Below are positions 17,173-27,680 of a stretch of 64,000 nt of DNA, piece by piece. Origin of the DNA: Panacagrimonas sp052386745 (GTDB lineage: Bacteria; Pseudomonadota; Gammaproteobacteria; Nevskiales; Nevskiaceae); the NCBI GenBank assembly GCA_052386745.1, contig JBQTJW010000020.1:53515-117514 (forward strand). The letters run 5' to 3'. Positions within the stretch are counted from its first letter, which is position 1. Each line of letters starts with the position of its first letter. Made by a program: the position numbers and the translations under genes. Under the pieces are notes generated by a model. It did no database searches and was not told the origin of the DNA. It worked only from the letters and a program-made list of their open reading frames with translations.

Positions 17173-18390
17173 ATGCTTCTGTCTGAACTTGAACGCGGTA
17201 CCGCCGAAATCCTTCCACTGGATGACTTTCGGGCGCGCCTGACCACGGCGGCGGCGGAAGGAACGCGGCTGCGCATCAAGGCCGGATTCGACCCCACCGC
17301 GCGCGACCTGCACCTCGGCCATACCCTGCTGCTGAACAAGATGCGGGCGTTCCAGGACGCCGGGCACGAGGCGATTTTCCTGATCGGCGACTTCACCGGG
17401 ATGATCGGCGACCCCACGGGCAAGAACGAGACGCGCAAGCCGCTGACGCGGGCGGACGTGGAGGCCAATGCGCAGACGTATCGCGACCAGGTCTTCAAGG
17501 TGCTCGACGCGGAGCGCACGACGGTCGTGTTCAATTCCAGCTGGCTCGATTCCCTGGGCGCGGAGGGCCTGATCCGCCTGGCCGCCCAGCAAACCGTGGC
17601 GCGCATGCTGGAGCGCGAGGACTTTTCGCAGCGCTACCGCGGCGGCCAGCCCATCGCGATCCACGAGTTCCTCTACCCCCTGCTGCAGGGTTACGACTCG
17701 GTGGCGCTGAAGGCCGACGTCGAACTGGGAGCCACCGACCAGAAGTTCAACCTGCTCATGGGCCGTCATCTTCAGCAGGCGTGCGGGCAGCGACCGCAGG
17801 CCGTCCTGATGGTGCCCATCCTGGAAGGCCTTGACGGCGTCAACAAGATGAGCAAGTCGCTGGGCAACTACATCGGCGTGAACGAGCCGGCGCCCGACAT
17901 GTTCGGAAAGATCATGTCCATTTCCGACTCGCTGATGTGGCGGTACTACGAGCTGCTGTCCTTCAGGCCGCTCGCCGAGGTGGCGCGGCTCAAGGCCAGC
18001 GTGTCCGATGGCGCCAACCCGCGCGACATCAAGATGGAACTGGGCGTGGAGATCGCGTCGCGGTTCCACGGCGCCGGCGCCGGCGAGGCGGCGCGCGCCG
18101 CGTTCATCGAGCAGTTCTCCAAGGGCAGCCTCCCCGAGAACATCCAGGAAGTCACCGTTGCCGTGCCCGCGGCCGGCCTCTCCCTGGCCAGGGTCCTCAA
18201 GGAAGCAGGCCTGGTGTCGAGCAATGCCGAAGGCTTGCGCATGATCGAGCAGCGCGCCGTGCGCGTGGACCAGCAGCGCGTCGAGGACAAGTCCCTGGCG
18301 CTCCAGCCTGGCTCAACCTACCTGCTGCAGGTAGGCTCGCGCCGCTACGCGCGAGCCTCTCTCAAAACCGCCCAGGAGCCTGGGCGGTAG
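17173..18390 (+). CDS. tyrS: Tyrosyl-tRNA synthetase
   Basis: 405 residues; a class I synthetase of the TyrZ-type branch. The HIGH-equivalent motif is DLHLGHTLLL (near residue 51), the tyrosine pocket includes FDPTARDLHLG and GYDSVALKADVELGATDQ, and the second signature is KMSKS, with an S4 RNA-binding domain at the C-terminus. It charges tRNA-Tyr in the cytoplasm. It starts at the ATG at 17173, divergent from the M23 peptidase with a 217-nt gap that is locally AT-rich (around 17055-17100). The final codons lie inside a perfect inverted repeat. Confidence 0.96.
   Translation: MLLSELERGTAEILPLDDFRARLTTAAAEGTRLRIKAGFDPTARDLHLGHTLLLNKMRAFQDAGHEAIFLIGDFTGMIGDPTGKNETRKPLTRADVEANAQTYRDQVFKVLDAERTTVVFNSSWLDSLGAEGLIRLAAQQTVARMLEREDFSQRYRGGQPIAIHEFLYPLLQGYDSVALKADVELGATDQKFNLLMGRHLQQACGQRPQAVLMVPILEGLDGVNKMSKSLGNYIGVNEPAPDMFGKIMSISDSLMWRYYELLSFRPLAEVARLKASVSDGANPRDIKMELGVEIASRFHGAGAGEAARAAFIEQFSKGSLPENIQEVTVAVPAAGLSLARVLKEAGLVSSNAEGLRMIEQRAVRVDQQRVEDKSLALQPGSTYLLQVGSRRYARASLKTAQEPGR
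18363..18388 (-). terminator. Possible terminator overlapping the 3' end of tyrS
   Basis: A perfect 10-bp inverted repeat, ACCGCCCAGG (18367-18376) with CCTGGGCGGT (18379-18388), sits in the last codons of tyrS. The plus-strand AAAA at 18364-18367 would be a short U-run for transcripts from the minus-strand DAHP synthase, whose stop is about 110 nt upstream. The short U-tract makes this uncertain. Confidence 0.4.
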
Positions 18391-18496
18391 GAACCATGCA
18401 GGCGACGCAGATCGTGGTTCTATTCGACAAGGCGGAGCGGAAGATCCGCCCGGAAGGGCGAAGCCGCAGCCGCGCGCGTTTCTACCGCCCGGGCGC

Positions 18497-19570
18497 CTAG
18501 GCCGATTTCTCCAGCCGCTCGCGGCGCTGGGCCACGCTGCCGGCGAGGCCGCGCAGGAGGTCCATGGTGTCGTCCCAGTGGATGCAGGCATCGGTCACGC
18601 TCTGGCCGTAGACCATCGTGTCCCACGGACCGAGATCCTGGCGTCCCTCCACGAGGTGCGACTCAATCATCACGCCCACGATCCGCTTGTCGCCGCCCGC
18701 GATCTGGACGCCCACGTCCTGCCCGACGAGCGTCTGGCGACGGTGCTGCTTGCTGGAGTTGGCGTGGGAGAAGTCGACCATGATCTGCGGCTTGAGCCCG
18801 CTCTTGAGCATGGCCGCACTGGCGGCCTCCACGCTGGCGGCATCGTAGTTGGTGCCGGCGCTGCCGCCCCGCAGGATGATGTGGCAATCGCCGTTGCCCG
18901 CCGTCTCGAAAATGGAGATCTCGCCGTTCTGCGTCAGCGAGAGGAAGCGGTGGGGCGACCGAGCGGAGAGGCAGGCATCCACCGCCACCTTCACGCTCCC
19001 GTCGGTACCGTTCTTGAACCCGACCGGGCACGACAGTCCCGATGCCATCTCCCGATGCAACTGCGATTCGGTGGTGCGCGCGCCGATCGCCCCCCAGGAC
19101 ACGAGGTCCGAGAGGTACTGCGGCGTCAGGATATCCAGGTACTCCACGCCGGCCGGAACGCCCATCTCGTTGAGATCCAGCAGCAGCTTGCGGCCCAGGC
19201 GCAGGCCGCGGTCGATGTCGTAGCCGTCGTTGAGGTCCGGATCGTTGATGAGCCCCTTCCATCCCACCGTGGTGCGGGGCTTCTCGAAGTAAACGCGCAT
19301 GACGACCAGCAGATTCTTCTTCACCTGCTCGCGAAACGTCCGCAGACGCGTGGCGTAGTCGATCGCCGCGGCGGGATCGTGAATCGAGCAGGGCCCCACC
19401 ACCACCAGCAGGCGCTCGTCCCGCCCGGCCAGGACATCCTGGATTTCCTTCCGCGTCTGCAGAACGGTTTGCGCCGCCACTTCGCTCAGCGGCAACTCGG
19501 CCTGGACCTGGGCCGGGGTCGATACGGCCCGGACGGACCTGATTCGCGTGTTTTCGGTGACGGACGTCAT
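18497..19570 (-). CDS. aroG: 3-deoxy-7-phosphoheptulonate (DAHP) synthase, type I
   Basis: 357 residues from the ATG at 19570 (MTSVTENTRIRSV). The upstream in-frame start at 19645 adds nothing conserved. Motifs of the AroF/G/H family are VVVGPCSIHDP, MRVYFEKPRTTVGWKGLINDP, GARTTESQLHREMASGL, GFKNGTDG and VDFSHANS. It condenses phosphoenolpyruvate and erythrose 4-phosphate, the first step of the shikimate pathway. Which aromatic amino acid inhibits this isozyme cannot be read from sequence alone. It is monocistronic here. Confidence 0.94.
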   Translation of the reverse strand: MTSVTENTRIRSVRAVSTPAQVQAELPLSEVAAQTVLQTRKEIQDVLAGRDERLLVVVGPCSIHDPAAAIDYATRLRTFREQVKKNLLVVMRVYFEKPRTTVGWKGLINDPDLNDGYDIDRGLRLGRKLLLDLNEMGVPAGVEYLDILTPQYLSDLVSWGAIGARTTESQLHREMASGLSCPVGFKNGTDGSVKVAVDACLSARSPHRFLSLTQNGEISIFETAGNGDCHIILRGGSAGTNYDAASVEAASAAMLKSGLKPQIMVDFSHANSSKQHRRQTLVGQDVGVQIAGGDKRIVGVMIESHLVEGRQDLGPWDTMVYGQSVTDACIHWDDTMDLLRGLAGSVAQRRERLEKSA

Positions 19571-19684
19571 GACTCTTGGACTCGGCGGGGCAAAACGGGG
19601 CGGAATGCTAGCAGAGCCTTCCCGGTTTGCTGAACACGAACTCACGCGGATGGTCGCGGGACCTTGCGCTGCGCAAATCCTCCT

Positions 19685-20901
19685 TCAGTGATACCGCAGC
19701 GCCTCGATCGGCTCCAGCCGCGCGGCCTTGCGCGCCGGGTACCAGCCGAAGAACACGCCCACGGCGGCAGACACGGCAAAGGCCAGGGCAATGGCGGCCG
19801 GGCTGACCTGCACCGCCATGTCGGCGAAGCGCTGCACCAGCAGGCTGCCGACGATGCCCAGAATCACGCCCACCAGGCCGCCGAGCAGCGCCAGCAGCAC
19901 CGACTCCAGCAGGAACTGCAGCAGCACGTCGCGCGGCCGCGCGCCGATGGCCACACGGATGCCGATCTCGCGCGTCCGCTCGGTTACCGACACCAGCATG
20001 ATGTTCATGATGCCGATGCCGCCCACCACCAGCGAGATGGAGGCAATTGCCCCCAGCAGCAGCGACATCACCCGCGCCGTGGCGGCCGCGGTCTCGGCCA
20101 CGGCGGTGAGGTTGCGCACGTTGAAGTCCGGCTCCTGCCCGTCGCGGATGCCGTGGCGCTGCGACAGCAGGCCGTTGATGTCCAGCTCGGTCTGCGGCAT
20201 CGCGGCCTCCGACACGCTCTGCACCATGATCATGCGCAGCGTGCCCTGGAAGCGGCTGCCGAACAGCTTGCGCTGCGCCGCCGTCACCGGCACCAGCACG
20301 GTGTCGTCCTGGTCGCGACCGTCCAGGCTCTGGCCCTTGTTCGCCAGCAGCCCCAGCACCAGGTACGGACTGCCGTTGATGCGGAGGGTCCTGCCCACCG
20401 GGTCTTCCGACCCGAACAGCTGCGAGGACACGGTCTGCCCGATCACCGCCACGCGCCCGGCCGAGCGCACGTCCGACTCGCCGAACATCGCGCCGGAGGC
20501 AAGGCCCCACTCCCGCACTTCCAGGTAGGCCCCGGTGGTGCCGAACACTTGCGTGCCCCAGTTGTAGGAGCCGTGGACCACCTGCGCGCTGCCAAACACC
20601 AGCGGCGCCACGGCGTTCACCGACGGCAGCTCGGCGATGGCATCGGCATCCGCCAGCGTGAGCGTGGAGGCATTGCCGCCGCCCAGCCGCACCCCGGCAT
20701 TGGAGGCGCTGCCGGCGAGCACGATGAACAGGTTGCTGCCCATGGAGGCAATGGAATCCTGCACCGACTTCTGCGCGCCGCTGCCCACTGCCAGCATGAT
20801 GATGACCGCCGCCACGCCGATCACCATTCCCAGCGTCGTCAGGAAGGTGCGCAGGCGGTTGGACGACAGCGCCTGCACCGCCTCCGCCAGCATCGGCCCG
20901 A

Positions 20902-20905
<4 letters not shown>
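19685..20905 (-). CDS. MacB-type ABC transporter permease
   Basis: 406 residues. The N-terminal transmembrane helix (LRTFLTTLGMVIGVAAVIIML) precedes a large MacB periplasmic domain (GSGAQKSVQDSIASMGSNLF is the standard opening), followed by three C-terminal helices of FtsX type (SISLVVGGIGIMNIML, TREIGIRVAIGARPRDVL). It couples ATP hydrolysis by the separate ATPase to efflux through MacA and TolC. Its start overlaps the ATPase stop by 4 nt. It is the last gene of the tolC-macA-ATPase-permease operon. Confidence 0.93.
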
Positions 20906-21620
<715 letters not shown>

Positions 21621-21621
<1 letters not shown>

Positions 21622-22838
21622 CAGAACATCCTCATGCGCATGGGCTGCTGCGACGGGGGCTGGGCCGCCTTGTCGGCCACGCGATCGCCCGTCACCACGA
21701 TGTCGGATTCGCCGAGCCCGTCGGCGCCCGGTCCCGGCTCGACGGCCGTGTAGCGCCCGTCGCTGGCGCCGGTCCTGACCTGCACCGGCAGAACCTTGCC
21801 CTGGCGCAGGACGTAGACCATGGGCTTGCGCGCGCCGCCGCGGCGCGCACCCGGCCCGCTCTGGCCGCCCGGCCCCGCGCTGCGGGTGCCGGCCGCCTTG
21901 GCCGCTGCCTCATCCGTCTTCGGGCGGTAGCGCAGCGCGCTGTTGGGCACGCGCAGCACCTCGTCGGAGCGGCTGAGCACGATGTTCACGTACGCGGTCA
22001 TGCCGGGCAGCAGCAGCAGGTCGGCGTTGTCCACGTCGATCACCACGTCGTAGGTCACGACGTTCTGCGTGGTGGTGGGGTTGAGCCGCACCTGCCGCAC
22101 CTTGCCGTTGAAGGACTTGTCCGGGTACGCGTCCACGGTGAAGCGCGTGGGCTGGCCGGGCTGGATGCGGCCGATGTCGGCCTCGGCAAAGGTGGTGTGG
22201 ATCAGCATCTGGCGCAGGTCGCCGGCAATCTTGAACAGCTCCGGCGTCTGGAAGCTGGCGGCCACGGTCTGCCCTTCCTCCACGGTGCGCGCGACCACGA
22301 CACCGGACACCGGCGAGCGGATCACCGAGTTGCGCAGGTTCACGTCGGCGTCCGCTACCTGCGCGCGCGCCTGTTCCACCTGCGCCGCGGCGGATTTCAG
22401 CCCCTGGCGCGACTGGTCCAGCTCCTGGCGCGCGATGTAGCCCTTGTCGAACAGGTCCTGCGAGCGCGCCTCGGTGGTCCGGGCCAGGTCCAGGTTGGCC
22501 TGGGCCGACTCCAGCGCCGCGCGCGTCTGGCGCACGCGCGCCTCGTAGGCCGCGGGGTCGAGTTCCACCAGCACCTGGCCTTCCTTCACGGTGTCGTTGA
22601 AGTCGGCGTGCACCTTCACCGCCGTGCCGGACACCTGGGTGCCGACGCTCACCAGGATCACCGGGTTGAGCGTGCCGTTGGCGGCCACCGTCTCCACGAT
22701 CTCGCCGCGGCTCACCGGCTCGGTGAGGTAGGCGGCGGCCGGGTCCTTGTCCTTCTTCAGGTAGCCGTAGCCGGCGGCGGCGCCCAGTGCCAGCAGCAGG
22801 ACGAGGATCCAGGGCTTGTACGGGAAGCGCTTGTTCAT
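21621..22838 (-). CDS. MacA-like periplasmic adaptor subunit
   Basis: 405 residues from the ATG at 22838. It has an N-terminal signal or anchor (MNKRFPYKPWILVLLLALG), a lipoyl-like half-motif (ILVSVGTQVSGTAVKVHADFNDTVKEGQ), a coiled-coil hairpin (about residues 100-170), the second lipoyl half (SPVSGVVVARTVEEGQTV), then beta-barrel and membrane-proximal domains. An Arg/Gly/Pro-rich insertion (SAGPGGQSGPGARRGGARKP) lies near residue 335. It links the inner-membrane ABC permease to the TolC homologue encoded just upstream; ATGA overlap with tolC. Confidence 0.94.
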
Positions 22839-24319
22839 GGCGTGGGCGAAGTGGGCGGCTGCGATGCAGCTCCGCCGGGGGGAACGGGAATGCCGGGGTC
22901 GGCCGCCGTGTCGAGCGTGCCCACCGCCTGCGCCAGCCGCGTGCGCGCAGCGGCCCAGTTGCTCTGCGCCAGGATCAGCTGGCGGCGCGCGTCCGCCGCG
23001 CTGCTCTGGGCGTTGATGAGGTCCAGGATGGTGCCGACGCCGGCCTCGTAGCGGCCGCGCGCCACGTTCTCCGACTCTAGCGCCGCCGCCACCAGCGCCT
23101 GCGCGGTGAACACGGACTGGGTCTGCGTGGTGAGCTCGCTGTGCGCCTGGAACACCTCCTGGCTGACCTGGTTGCGCAGGCTCTCCAGCTCGGCCTTGCG
23201 CGCGTCCACCTGCGCCTCGGCCGCGCGCACGCGGTAGGTCACGTCGAAGCCGGTGAAGATGGGGATGGACACCGAGAGCCCGACCGAGGTGCTGTCGCGC
23301 GCGCGGACCCCGGTGTCGGTGTAGTTCTCGGTGAGCGAGCCGGACAGTGTCGGCCGGCCGGCGGCACGCGCGGCGCGGACGTCGGCCTCCGCCGCCTTGA
23401 GATTGTCGACGGACGCGGCGAGGTCTGGCCGCGATTCGATGGCGGCGGCCACCAGCGGATCGAGCCGTTCCGCGAAGTCGGCGGCCGGGGCAACCGCAGG
23501 CGCGGGCGCCAGCTGCAGCGGCGTGTTGGCGCGCAGGCCCATGCTGTTGGCGAGCGCGCCCAGGGCGTTGCGCAGGGCGCCCTCGGCCTGCACGCGGGCG
23601 AGCTGGGTCTGCGCCAGCGCGGTCTGGGCCTGGAGCCGGTCCGCGCGGGTGGCGGTGCCGATCTGTTCGCGCGTGCTGGCGGCATCGAAGCTCGACTGCG
23701 CGGCGCGCTCGGCCTCGCGCGCAGCGGTCAGGGCGCCGTCGGCCGACACCCAGGCGTAGTAGCTGGTCACGGCGCCCAGATACACCGTCTGCAACGTGGC
23801 GTTGCGCGTGGAGCGCGCGGCATCGAGCAGGGCGCGCGCGCCGTCCAGCGCGGCGCCGCGGGCGCCGAAATCGAACAGCAGGTAGCTGAGCGACGCGGAC
23901 GCCGAGTAGCGCGTGGCATTGCTGCTCGAATTGCTGGAGAAGCCGCTGCCGTCCGAGCCGAAACCGGAGCTGGTGGTGCTGGTGCCGGCGATCGTCCGGG
24001 TGGCCGACCCGGTGCCCGTCAGCGTGGGCAGGTAGGCGGTGCGCGCCGTCCCCAGCGCGGCGGCGCGCGATCGCGCCGTGGCCCAGGCCGACGCGGTCTG
24101 CGGATTGCGGCACAGCGCGGTATCCACGATGTCGGCCAGTTCCAGCGCACGCGGCGGCAGGCTGGGCGGGCAGGCTCGACCGGTTTCCTGGAGCGAGGGA
24201 ATGGCGGCGAGGTCGCCGAAGGGATCACCCAGCGAATCCCCCAGCGAAGCGGCACGCGCCGTCCCGCACAGGCAGCCGGCAGCAAGCGGGACCAGCAGGA
24301 GACGCAAAGCAGGTTTCAC
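22835..24319 (-). CDS. TolC-family outer membrane efflux protein
   Basis: 494 residues from a GTG at 24319, chosen because it opens a signal peptide (VKPALRLLLVPLAAGCLC...GTARA); no ATG precedes it closely in frame. The mature part has the two OEP repeats: alpha-helical regions around WATARSRAAALGTARTAYLP and SLRNQVSQEVFQAHSELTTQ, separated by beta segments, with GAGTILDLINAQ-like GVGTILDLINAQSSAADARR near the end. It forms the exit duct of the tripartite exporter. It is the first gene of the operon, divergent from the response regulator across 156 nt containing repeats. Confidence 0.92.
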   Translation of the reverse strand: MKPALRLLLVPLAAGCLCGTARAASLGDSLGDPFGDLAAIPSLQETGRACPPSLPPRALELADIVDTALCRNPQTASAWATARSRAAALGTARTAYLPTLTGTGSATRTIAGTSTTSSGFGSDGSGFSSNSSSNATRYSASASLSYLLFDFGARGAALDGARALLDAARSTRNATLQTVYLGAVTSYYAWVSADGALTAAREAERAAQSSFDAASTREQIGTATRADRLQAQTALAQTQLARVQAEGALRNALGALANSMGLRANTPLQLAPAPAVAPAADFAERLDPLVAAAIESRPDLAASVDNLKAAEADVRAARAAGRPTLSGSLTENYTDTGVRARDSTSVGLSVSIPIFTGFDVTYRVRAAEAQVDARKAELESLRNQVSQEVFQAHSELTTQTQSVFTAQALVAAALESENVARGRYEAGVGTILDLINAQSSAADARRQLILAQSNWAAARTRLAQAVGTLDTAADPGIPVPPGGAASQPPTSPTP

Positions 24320-24366
24320 GAGGCAGGCGCGCAGTCGGATCGGGATGGCGCCATTGGAGCAAAAAC

Positions 24367-24411
24367 TTGTAACCCGGATGTTTCCCGGAACGGCCGCTTT
24401 GTAACAAAGCG
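24367..24411. promoter_or_regulatory. Paired TTGTAAC sites and palindrome between tolC and the response regulator
   Basis: TTGTAAC occurs at 24367-24373 and again at 24399-24405, exactly 32 bp apart (three helical turns). The second copy lies in a near-perfect palindrome CGCTTTGTAACAAAGCG (24395-24411; 8-bp arms around one base). Spacing and position suggest a binding site for the adjacent OmpR-type regulator controlling the exporter and perhaps itself. Confidence 0.5.
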
Positions 24412-24475
24412 TTTCAGCCGCGCGCCTGCAAGACGGCGATACACACGGGCCCGCGCAGTGGTCTCTAATCGCACC

Positions 24476-25198
24476 ATGGAAAGTCCGGACCACATCCTGA
24501 TCGTCGACGACGATGCCGAAATCCGGCGGCTGCTGGAGGAATACCTGGCGGCCAACGGGTTCCGCGTCAGCACCGTGCGCGACGGCCGGGCCATGTGGGC
24601 GAACCTGGACCGTGCGCGCCCCGATCTGATCGTGCTGGACCTCATGCTGTCCGGCGAGGACGGCCTGGTGCTGTGCCGCAACCTGCGCGCGCGGCGCGAG
24701 ATCCCCGTCATCATCCTGTCCGCGCGCGGCGAGGAGACCGAGCGCATCGTGGGCCTGGAGATGGGCGCCGACGATTACCTGGCCAAGCCCTTCGCGCCGC
24801 GCGAGCTGCTTGCGCGCATCAAGGGCGTGCTGCGGCGCACGCGCGCGCTGCCGGAAAACCTGCACGCCGAGGACGCGCGCAGCTTCCGCTTCGCCGGCTG
24901 GACGCTGGACACCTCGCGCCGCAGCCTGCTGGCGCCGGACGGCGTGCTCACGCCGCTGTCGGGCGCGGAGTACCGGCTGCTGCACATCTTCCTGTCGCAC
25001 CCGCAGCGCGTGCTCACGCGCGACCAGCTCATGGACCTGATGAAGGGGCGCGAGACGGAGGCGTTCGACCGCAGCATCGACGTGCAGGTGAGCCGCCTGC
25101 GCCGCCGCCTGCGCGAAGACGCGCGCGAGCCGCAGCTGATCAAGACCGTGCGCGCGGAGGGCTACGTGTTTTCCGCCGAAGTCGAATTCGCCTCGTGA
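24476..25198 (+). CDS. OmpR-family response regulator
   Basis: 240 residues from the ATG at 24476; the same frame is open far upstream as antisense to tolC but has no conserved sequence. The receiver domain (residues 1-120) has acidic residues DDD at 11-13, phospho-acceptor Asp55 in LIVLDLMLSG and Lys in YLAKPFAPREL. A winged-helix DNA-binding domain follows (LTPLSGAEYRLLHIFLSHPQ, ending RTVRAEGYVFS). Its stop overlaps the GTG of the sensor kinase, so the two are a co-translated pair. Divergence from the exporter suggests that operon as a target. Confidence 0.95.
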   Translation: MESPDHILIVDDDAEIRRLLEEYLAANGFRVSTVRDGRAMWANLDRARPDLIVLDLMLSGEDGLVLCRNLRARREIPVIILSARGEETERIVGLEMGADDYLAKPFAPRELLARIKGVLRRTRALPENLHAEDARSFRFAGWTLDTSRRSLLAPDGVLTPLSGAEYRLLHIFLSHPQRVLTRDQLMDLMKGRETEAFDRSIDVQVSRLRRRLREDAREPQLIKTVRAEGYVFSAEVEFAS

Positions 25199-26562
25199 GG
25201 CTGGCGCCGCGCAGCCTGTACATGCGCGTGGTGCTCGTCGTGATCGGCGGGCTGATCGTGGCGCAGGCGCTGAGCACGCTGCTGCTGTTTGACGAGCGCG
25301 CGCGCTGGTTCCTGCAGGGGCGCATCAGCCGCAGCAGCCATCGCATTGCCGACGCCATTCACGTTCTGGACACCCTTCCCGCCGCGCAGCGCACGCAGGT
25401 GGCCGCGGGGTTCACCACCGATGAGTTCGGGCTGACGGTGTCGCCCGCGCCTCCGCAGCTGGCGCCGTCCAGCGCTGCACTGCAGGAGGCGGCGCAGAAC
25501 CTTGCGGCGGACCTGTCCGAAGCCATCGGGCAGCGCAAGCCGGTCAGGGTGGCGGTGCACTTCGATCCCGCCGAGCCGCCGCCGGCCCCGGTCTGGAGCG
25601 CGCCGCTGGAGACGCGCGTGCCGGCCACCCGCATCGACGCCGCCGTGCCCAGCGCCGACGGCGCCCAGTGGTACCGCGTGCGCTGGAACCTGGGATCGGA
25701 CTCGCGCGGCCTGCCCGACCGCGTGCTGTGGGAGATCGGCCTGCGCCTGGCCTCGCTGCTCCTGCTGCTGCTGGTCGCGATGCGCTGGGTCACGCGGCCG
25801 CTGTCGGTGCTGGCGCAGGCGGCCGACCGGCTGGGACGCAACCTGGACCAGCCGCCGATTCCCGAGAACGGCCCCAGCGAGGTGAGCCGCGCGGCGCAGG
25901 CCTTCAACCAGATGCAGGCGCGGCTGCGCGACCTGGTGCGGCAGAAGGCGCACCTGCTGGCGGCGGTGTCGCACGATCTCAAGACGCCCATCACGCGCCT
26001 GCGCCTGCGCGCCGAGCTGCTGGGCGACCGCGAGCTGCGCGACAAGATCGGCCGCGACCTGGACGAGATGGAATCCATGGTCGGCGCCACGCTGGACCTG
26101 ATGCGCGGCAGCGGCACCGTGGAGCCGCTGCAGGCCACCGACCTGCTGGCGCTGGTGGAGAGCCTACAGGCCGACTACGAGGACATGGGCCACGCCATCG
26201 AAGTGCAGGCCAGCCGCATCGCGCCGGTGGAACTGAGGCCACTGGCCATCCGCCGCTGCCTCGCCAACCTGATCGACAACGGCCTGAAGTACGCCCGCGA
26301 CGTGCGCGTGGTGGTGGTGGACGACGCGGACCGCGTGCAGCTGCGGGTGGAGGACCAGGGCCCGGGCATTCCCGAGCCGGACCTGGAGCGCGTGTTCGAA
26401 CCGTTCCAGCGCCTGGAGGGCTCGCGCAACCGCGAGACCGGCGGCAGCGGGCTGGGCCTGTCCATCGCCCGCGGCATCGCGGTGGAACACGCCGGGTCGC
26501 TGCGCCTGTTCAACCGTCCCGAGGGCGGCCTGTGCGCGTGCCTGGAGCTGCCGCGGCGCTGA
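25195..26562 (+). CDS. Sensor histidine kinase (EnvZ-like)
   Basis: 455 residues from a GTG overlapping the regulator stop. Transmembrane helix 1 is at about residues 11-32, a periplasmic domain of about 150 residues follows, then helix 2 (LRLASLLLLLLVAMRWV), HAMP (TRPLSVLAQAADRLGRNLD), HisKA with His260 in AAVSHDLKTPITRLR, and HATPase with N-box NLIDNGLKYA, G1 DQGPGIP and G2 GGSGLGLS. The organisation resembles EnvZ. The stimulus is unknown; an envelope or drug signal linked to the neighbouring exporter is an inference. Confidence 0.94.
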   Translation: MRLAPRSLYMRVVLVVIGGLIVAQALSTLLLFDERARWFLQGRISRSSHRIADAIHVLDTLPAAQRTQVAAGFTTDEFGLTVSPAPPQLAPSSAALQEAAQNLAADLSEAIGQRKPVRVAVHFDPAEPPPAPVWSAPLETRVPATRIDAAVPSADGAQWYRVRWNLGSDSRGLPDRVLWEIGLRLASLLLLLLVAMRWVTRPLSVLAQAADRLGRNLDQPPIPENGPSEVSRAAQAFNQMQARLRDLVRQKAHLLAAVSHDLKTPITRLRLRAELLGDRELRDKIGRDLDEMESMVGATLDLMRGSGTVEPLQATDLLALVESLQADYEDMGHAIEVQASRIAPVELRPLAIRRCLANLIDNGLKYARDVRVVVVDDADRVQLRVEDQGPGIPEPDLERVFEPFQRLEGSRNRETGGSGLGLSIARGIAVEHAGSLRLFNRPEGGLCACLELPRR

Positions 26563-26612
26563 TCGTCAACGCTCTGCCAGAATCACGGCCGACCTTTCTC
26601 GGCGGCGTGCAC

Positions 26613-26957
26613 ATGCTCGGATCACTCGCGGCAGGACTGGCGGCGGGACTGCTGGCGGCCTTTCTGGAAATCGCCGGCTGCTTCGCGTTCTGGGGCTGGC
26701 TGCGCCTGAACCGGCCGGCGTGGTGGATTGTGCCGGGCATCGCGGCGCTCATCGCCTTCGCCTGGCTGCTCACGCGCATCGAAACGGCCCAGGCCGGCCG
26801 CGCCTACGCGATGTATGGCGGGCTGTACATCGCCGCGTCGCTGGTCTGGCTATGGCAGGTGGAAGGCACCCGCCCCGATCGCTGGGACCTGCTCGGCGCC
26901 GCCGTCTGCCTGTGCGGCGCCGGCATCATCCTGCTGGGCCCGCGGACGCCCGGTTGA
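26613..26957 (+). CDS. UPF0060 / YnfA family small membrane protein
   Basis: 114 residues with four transmembrane helices. Family signatures are LEIAGCFAFWGWLRL, AFAWLLTRIETAQAGRAYAMYGGLYIAASLVWLW and the closing DRWDLLGAAVCLCGAGIILLGPR. YnfA proteins belong to the SMR-like superfamily and some have been linked to export of quaternary compounds; the role is not firmly known. It starts at the ATG at 26613 (a GTG 6 nt upstream is possible), 50 nt past the kinase gene, and could be co-transcribed. Confidence 0.9.
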   Translation: MLGSLAAGLAAGLLAAFLEIAGCFAFWGWLRLNRPAWWIVPGIAALIAFAWLLTRIETAQAGRAYAMYGGLYIAASLVWLWQVEGTRPDRWDLLGAAVCLCGAGIILLGPRTPG

Positions 26958-27023
26958 GCCCTGGCATCCAGACCCCGGCGCGGCTGGTGCATGCTTTGAC
27001 GCCGTTCCGGATTCCAATTGCCC

Positions 27024-27680
27024 ATGCAGCCGTATCAGAAAGCCTTCATCGAACTTGCCCTTGCCAATGACGTGCTGCGATTTGGCTCGTTCACACTCAA
27101 ATCTGGCAGAAACAGCCCATATTTTTTCAACCTGGGACGCATCAGTTCGGGCGCTGCCCTGCGCGTGCTCGCCGGCGCGTATGCCGACGCCCTCAAGGCC
27201 AGCACGCTTGCCTGCGACATGCTGTTCGGGCCCGCCTACAAGGGCATCCCGCTCGTTGCGGCCACCGCCTGCGCGCTGGCGGAACGCGGCCTCGACCTGC
27301 CGTTCTCCTACAACCGCAAGGAGGCCAAGGATCACGGTGAAGGCGGCGTTCTGGTTGGCGCCGAGCCGCGCGGGCGCGTGGTCATCATCGACGATGTCCT
27401 GACCGCCGGCACGGCGCTGCGCGAAGCGATCGGCCTGCTCAGGAAGGCCGGCGCGGAACCCGTCGCCGCGCTGGTGGCGCTGGATCGCCAGGAGATTGGC
27501 CCGTCCGGTCGCTCTGCCGTGGCGGACCTCGAGCAGGACAGCGGCGTCCGCGTGATTCCCCTGGTGACGGTTCAGGACGTGATGACGTTCCTTGCGTCCG
27601 ACCCCGGCCGCGCGTCCACCCTGGGAGCCATGCGCGAGTACCAGGCCCGTTACGGTGTGGGGACCAGCGACGGGCCATGA
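27024..27680 (+). CDS. pyrE: Orotate phosphoribosyltransferase
   Basis: 218 residues from the ATG at 27024 (MQPYQKAFIELALANDVLRF); a TTG two codons upstream is less likely. The PRPP-binding loop is VVIIDDVLTAGTALREAI, the flexible catalytic loop contains YNRKEAKDHGEGG, and SGRNSPYFFNLG binds orotate. It forms OMP from orotate and PRPP in pyrimidine synthesis. Its stop overlaps the next gene's ATG (ATGA). pyrE lies close to argB in several gammaproteobacteria, as here. Confidence 0.96.
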   Translation: MQPYQKAFIELALANDVLRFGSFTLKSGRNSPYFFNLGRISSGAALRVLAGAYADALKASTLACDMLFGPAYKGIPLVAATACALAERGLDLPFSYNRKEAKDHGEGGVLVGAEPRGRVVIIDDVLTAGTALREAIGLLRKAGAEPVAALVALDRQEIGPSGRSAVADLEQDSGVRVIPLVTVQDVMTFLASDPGRASTLGAMREYQARYGVGTSDGP

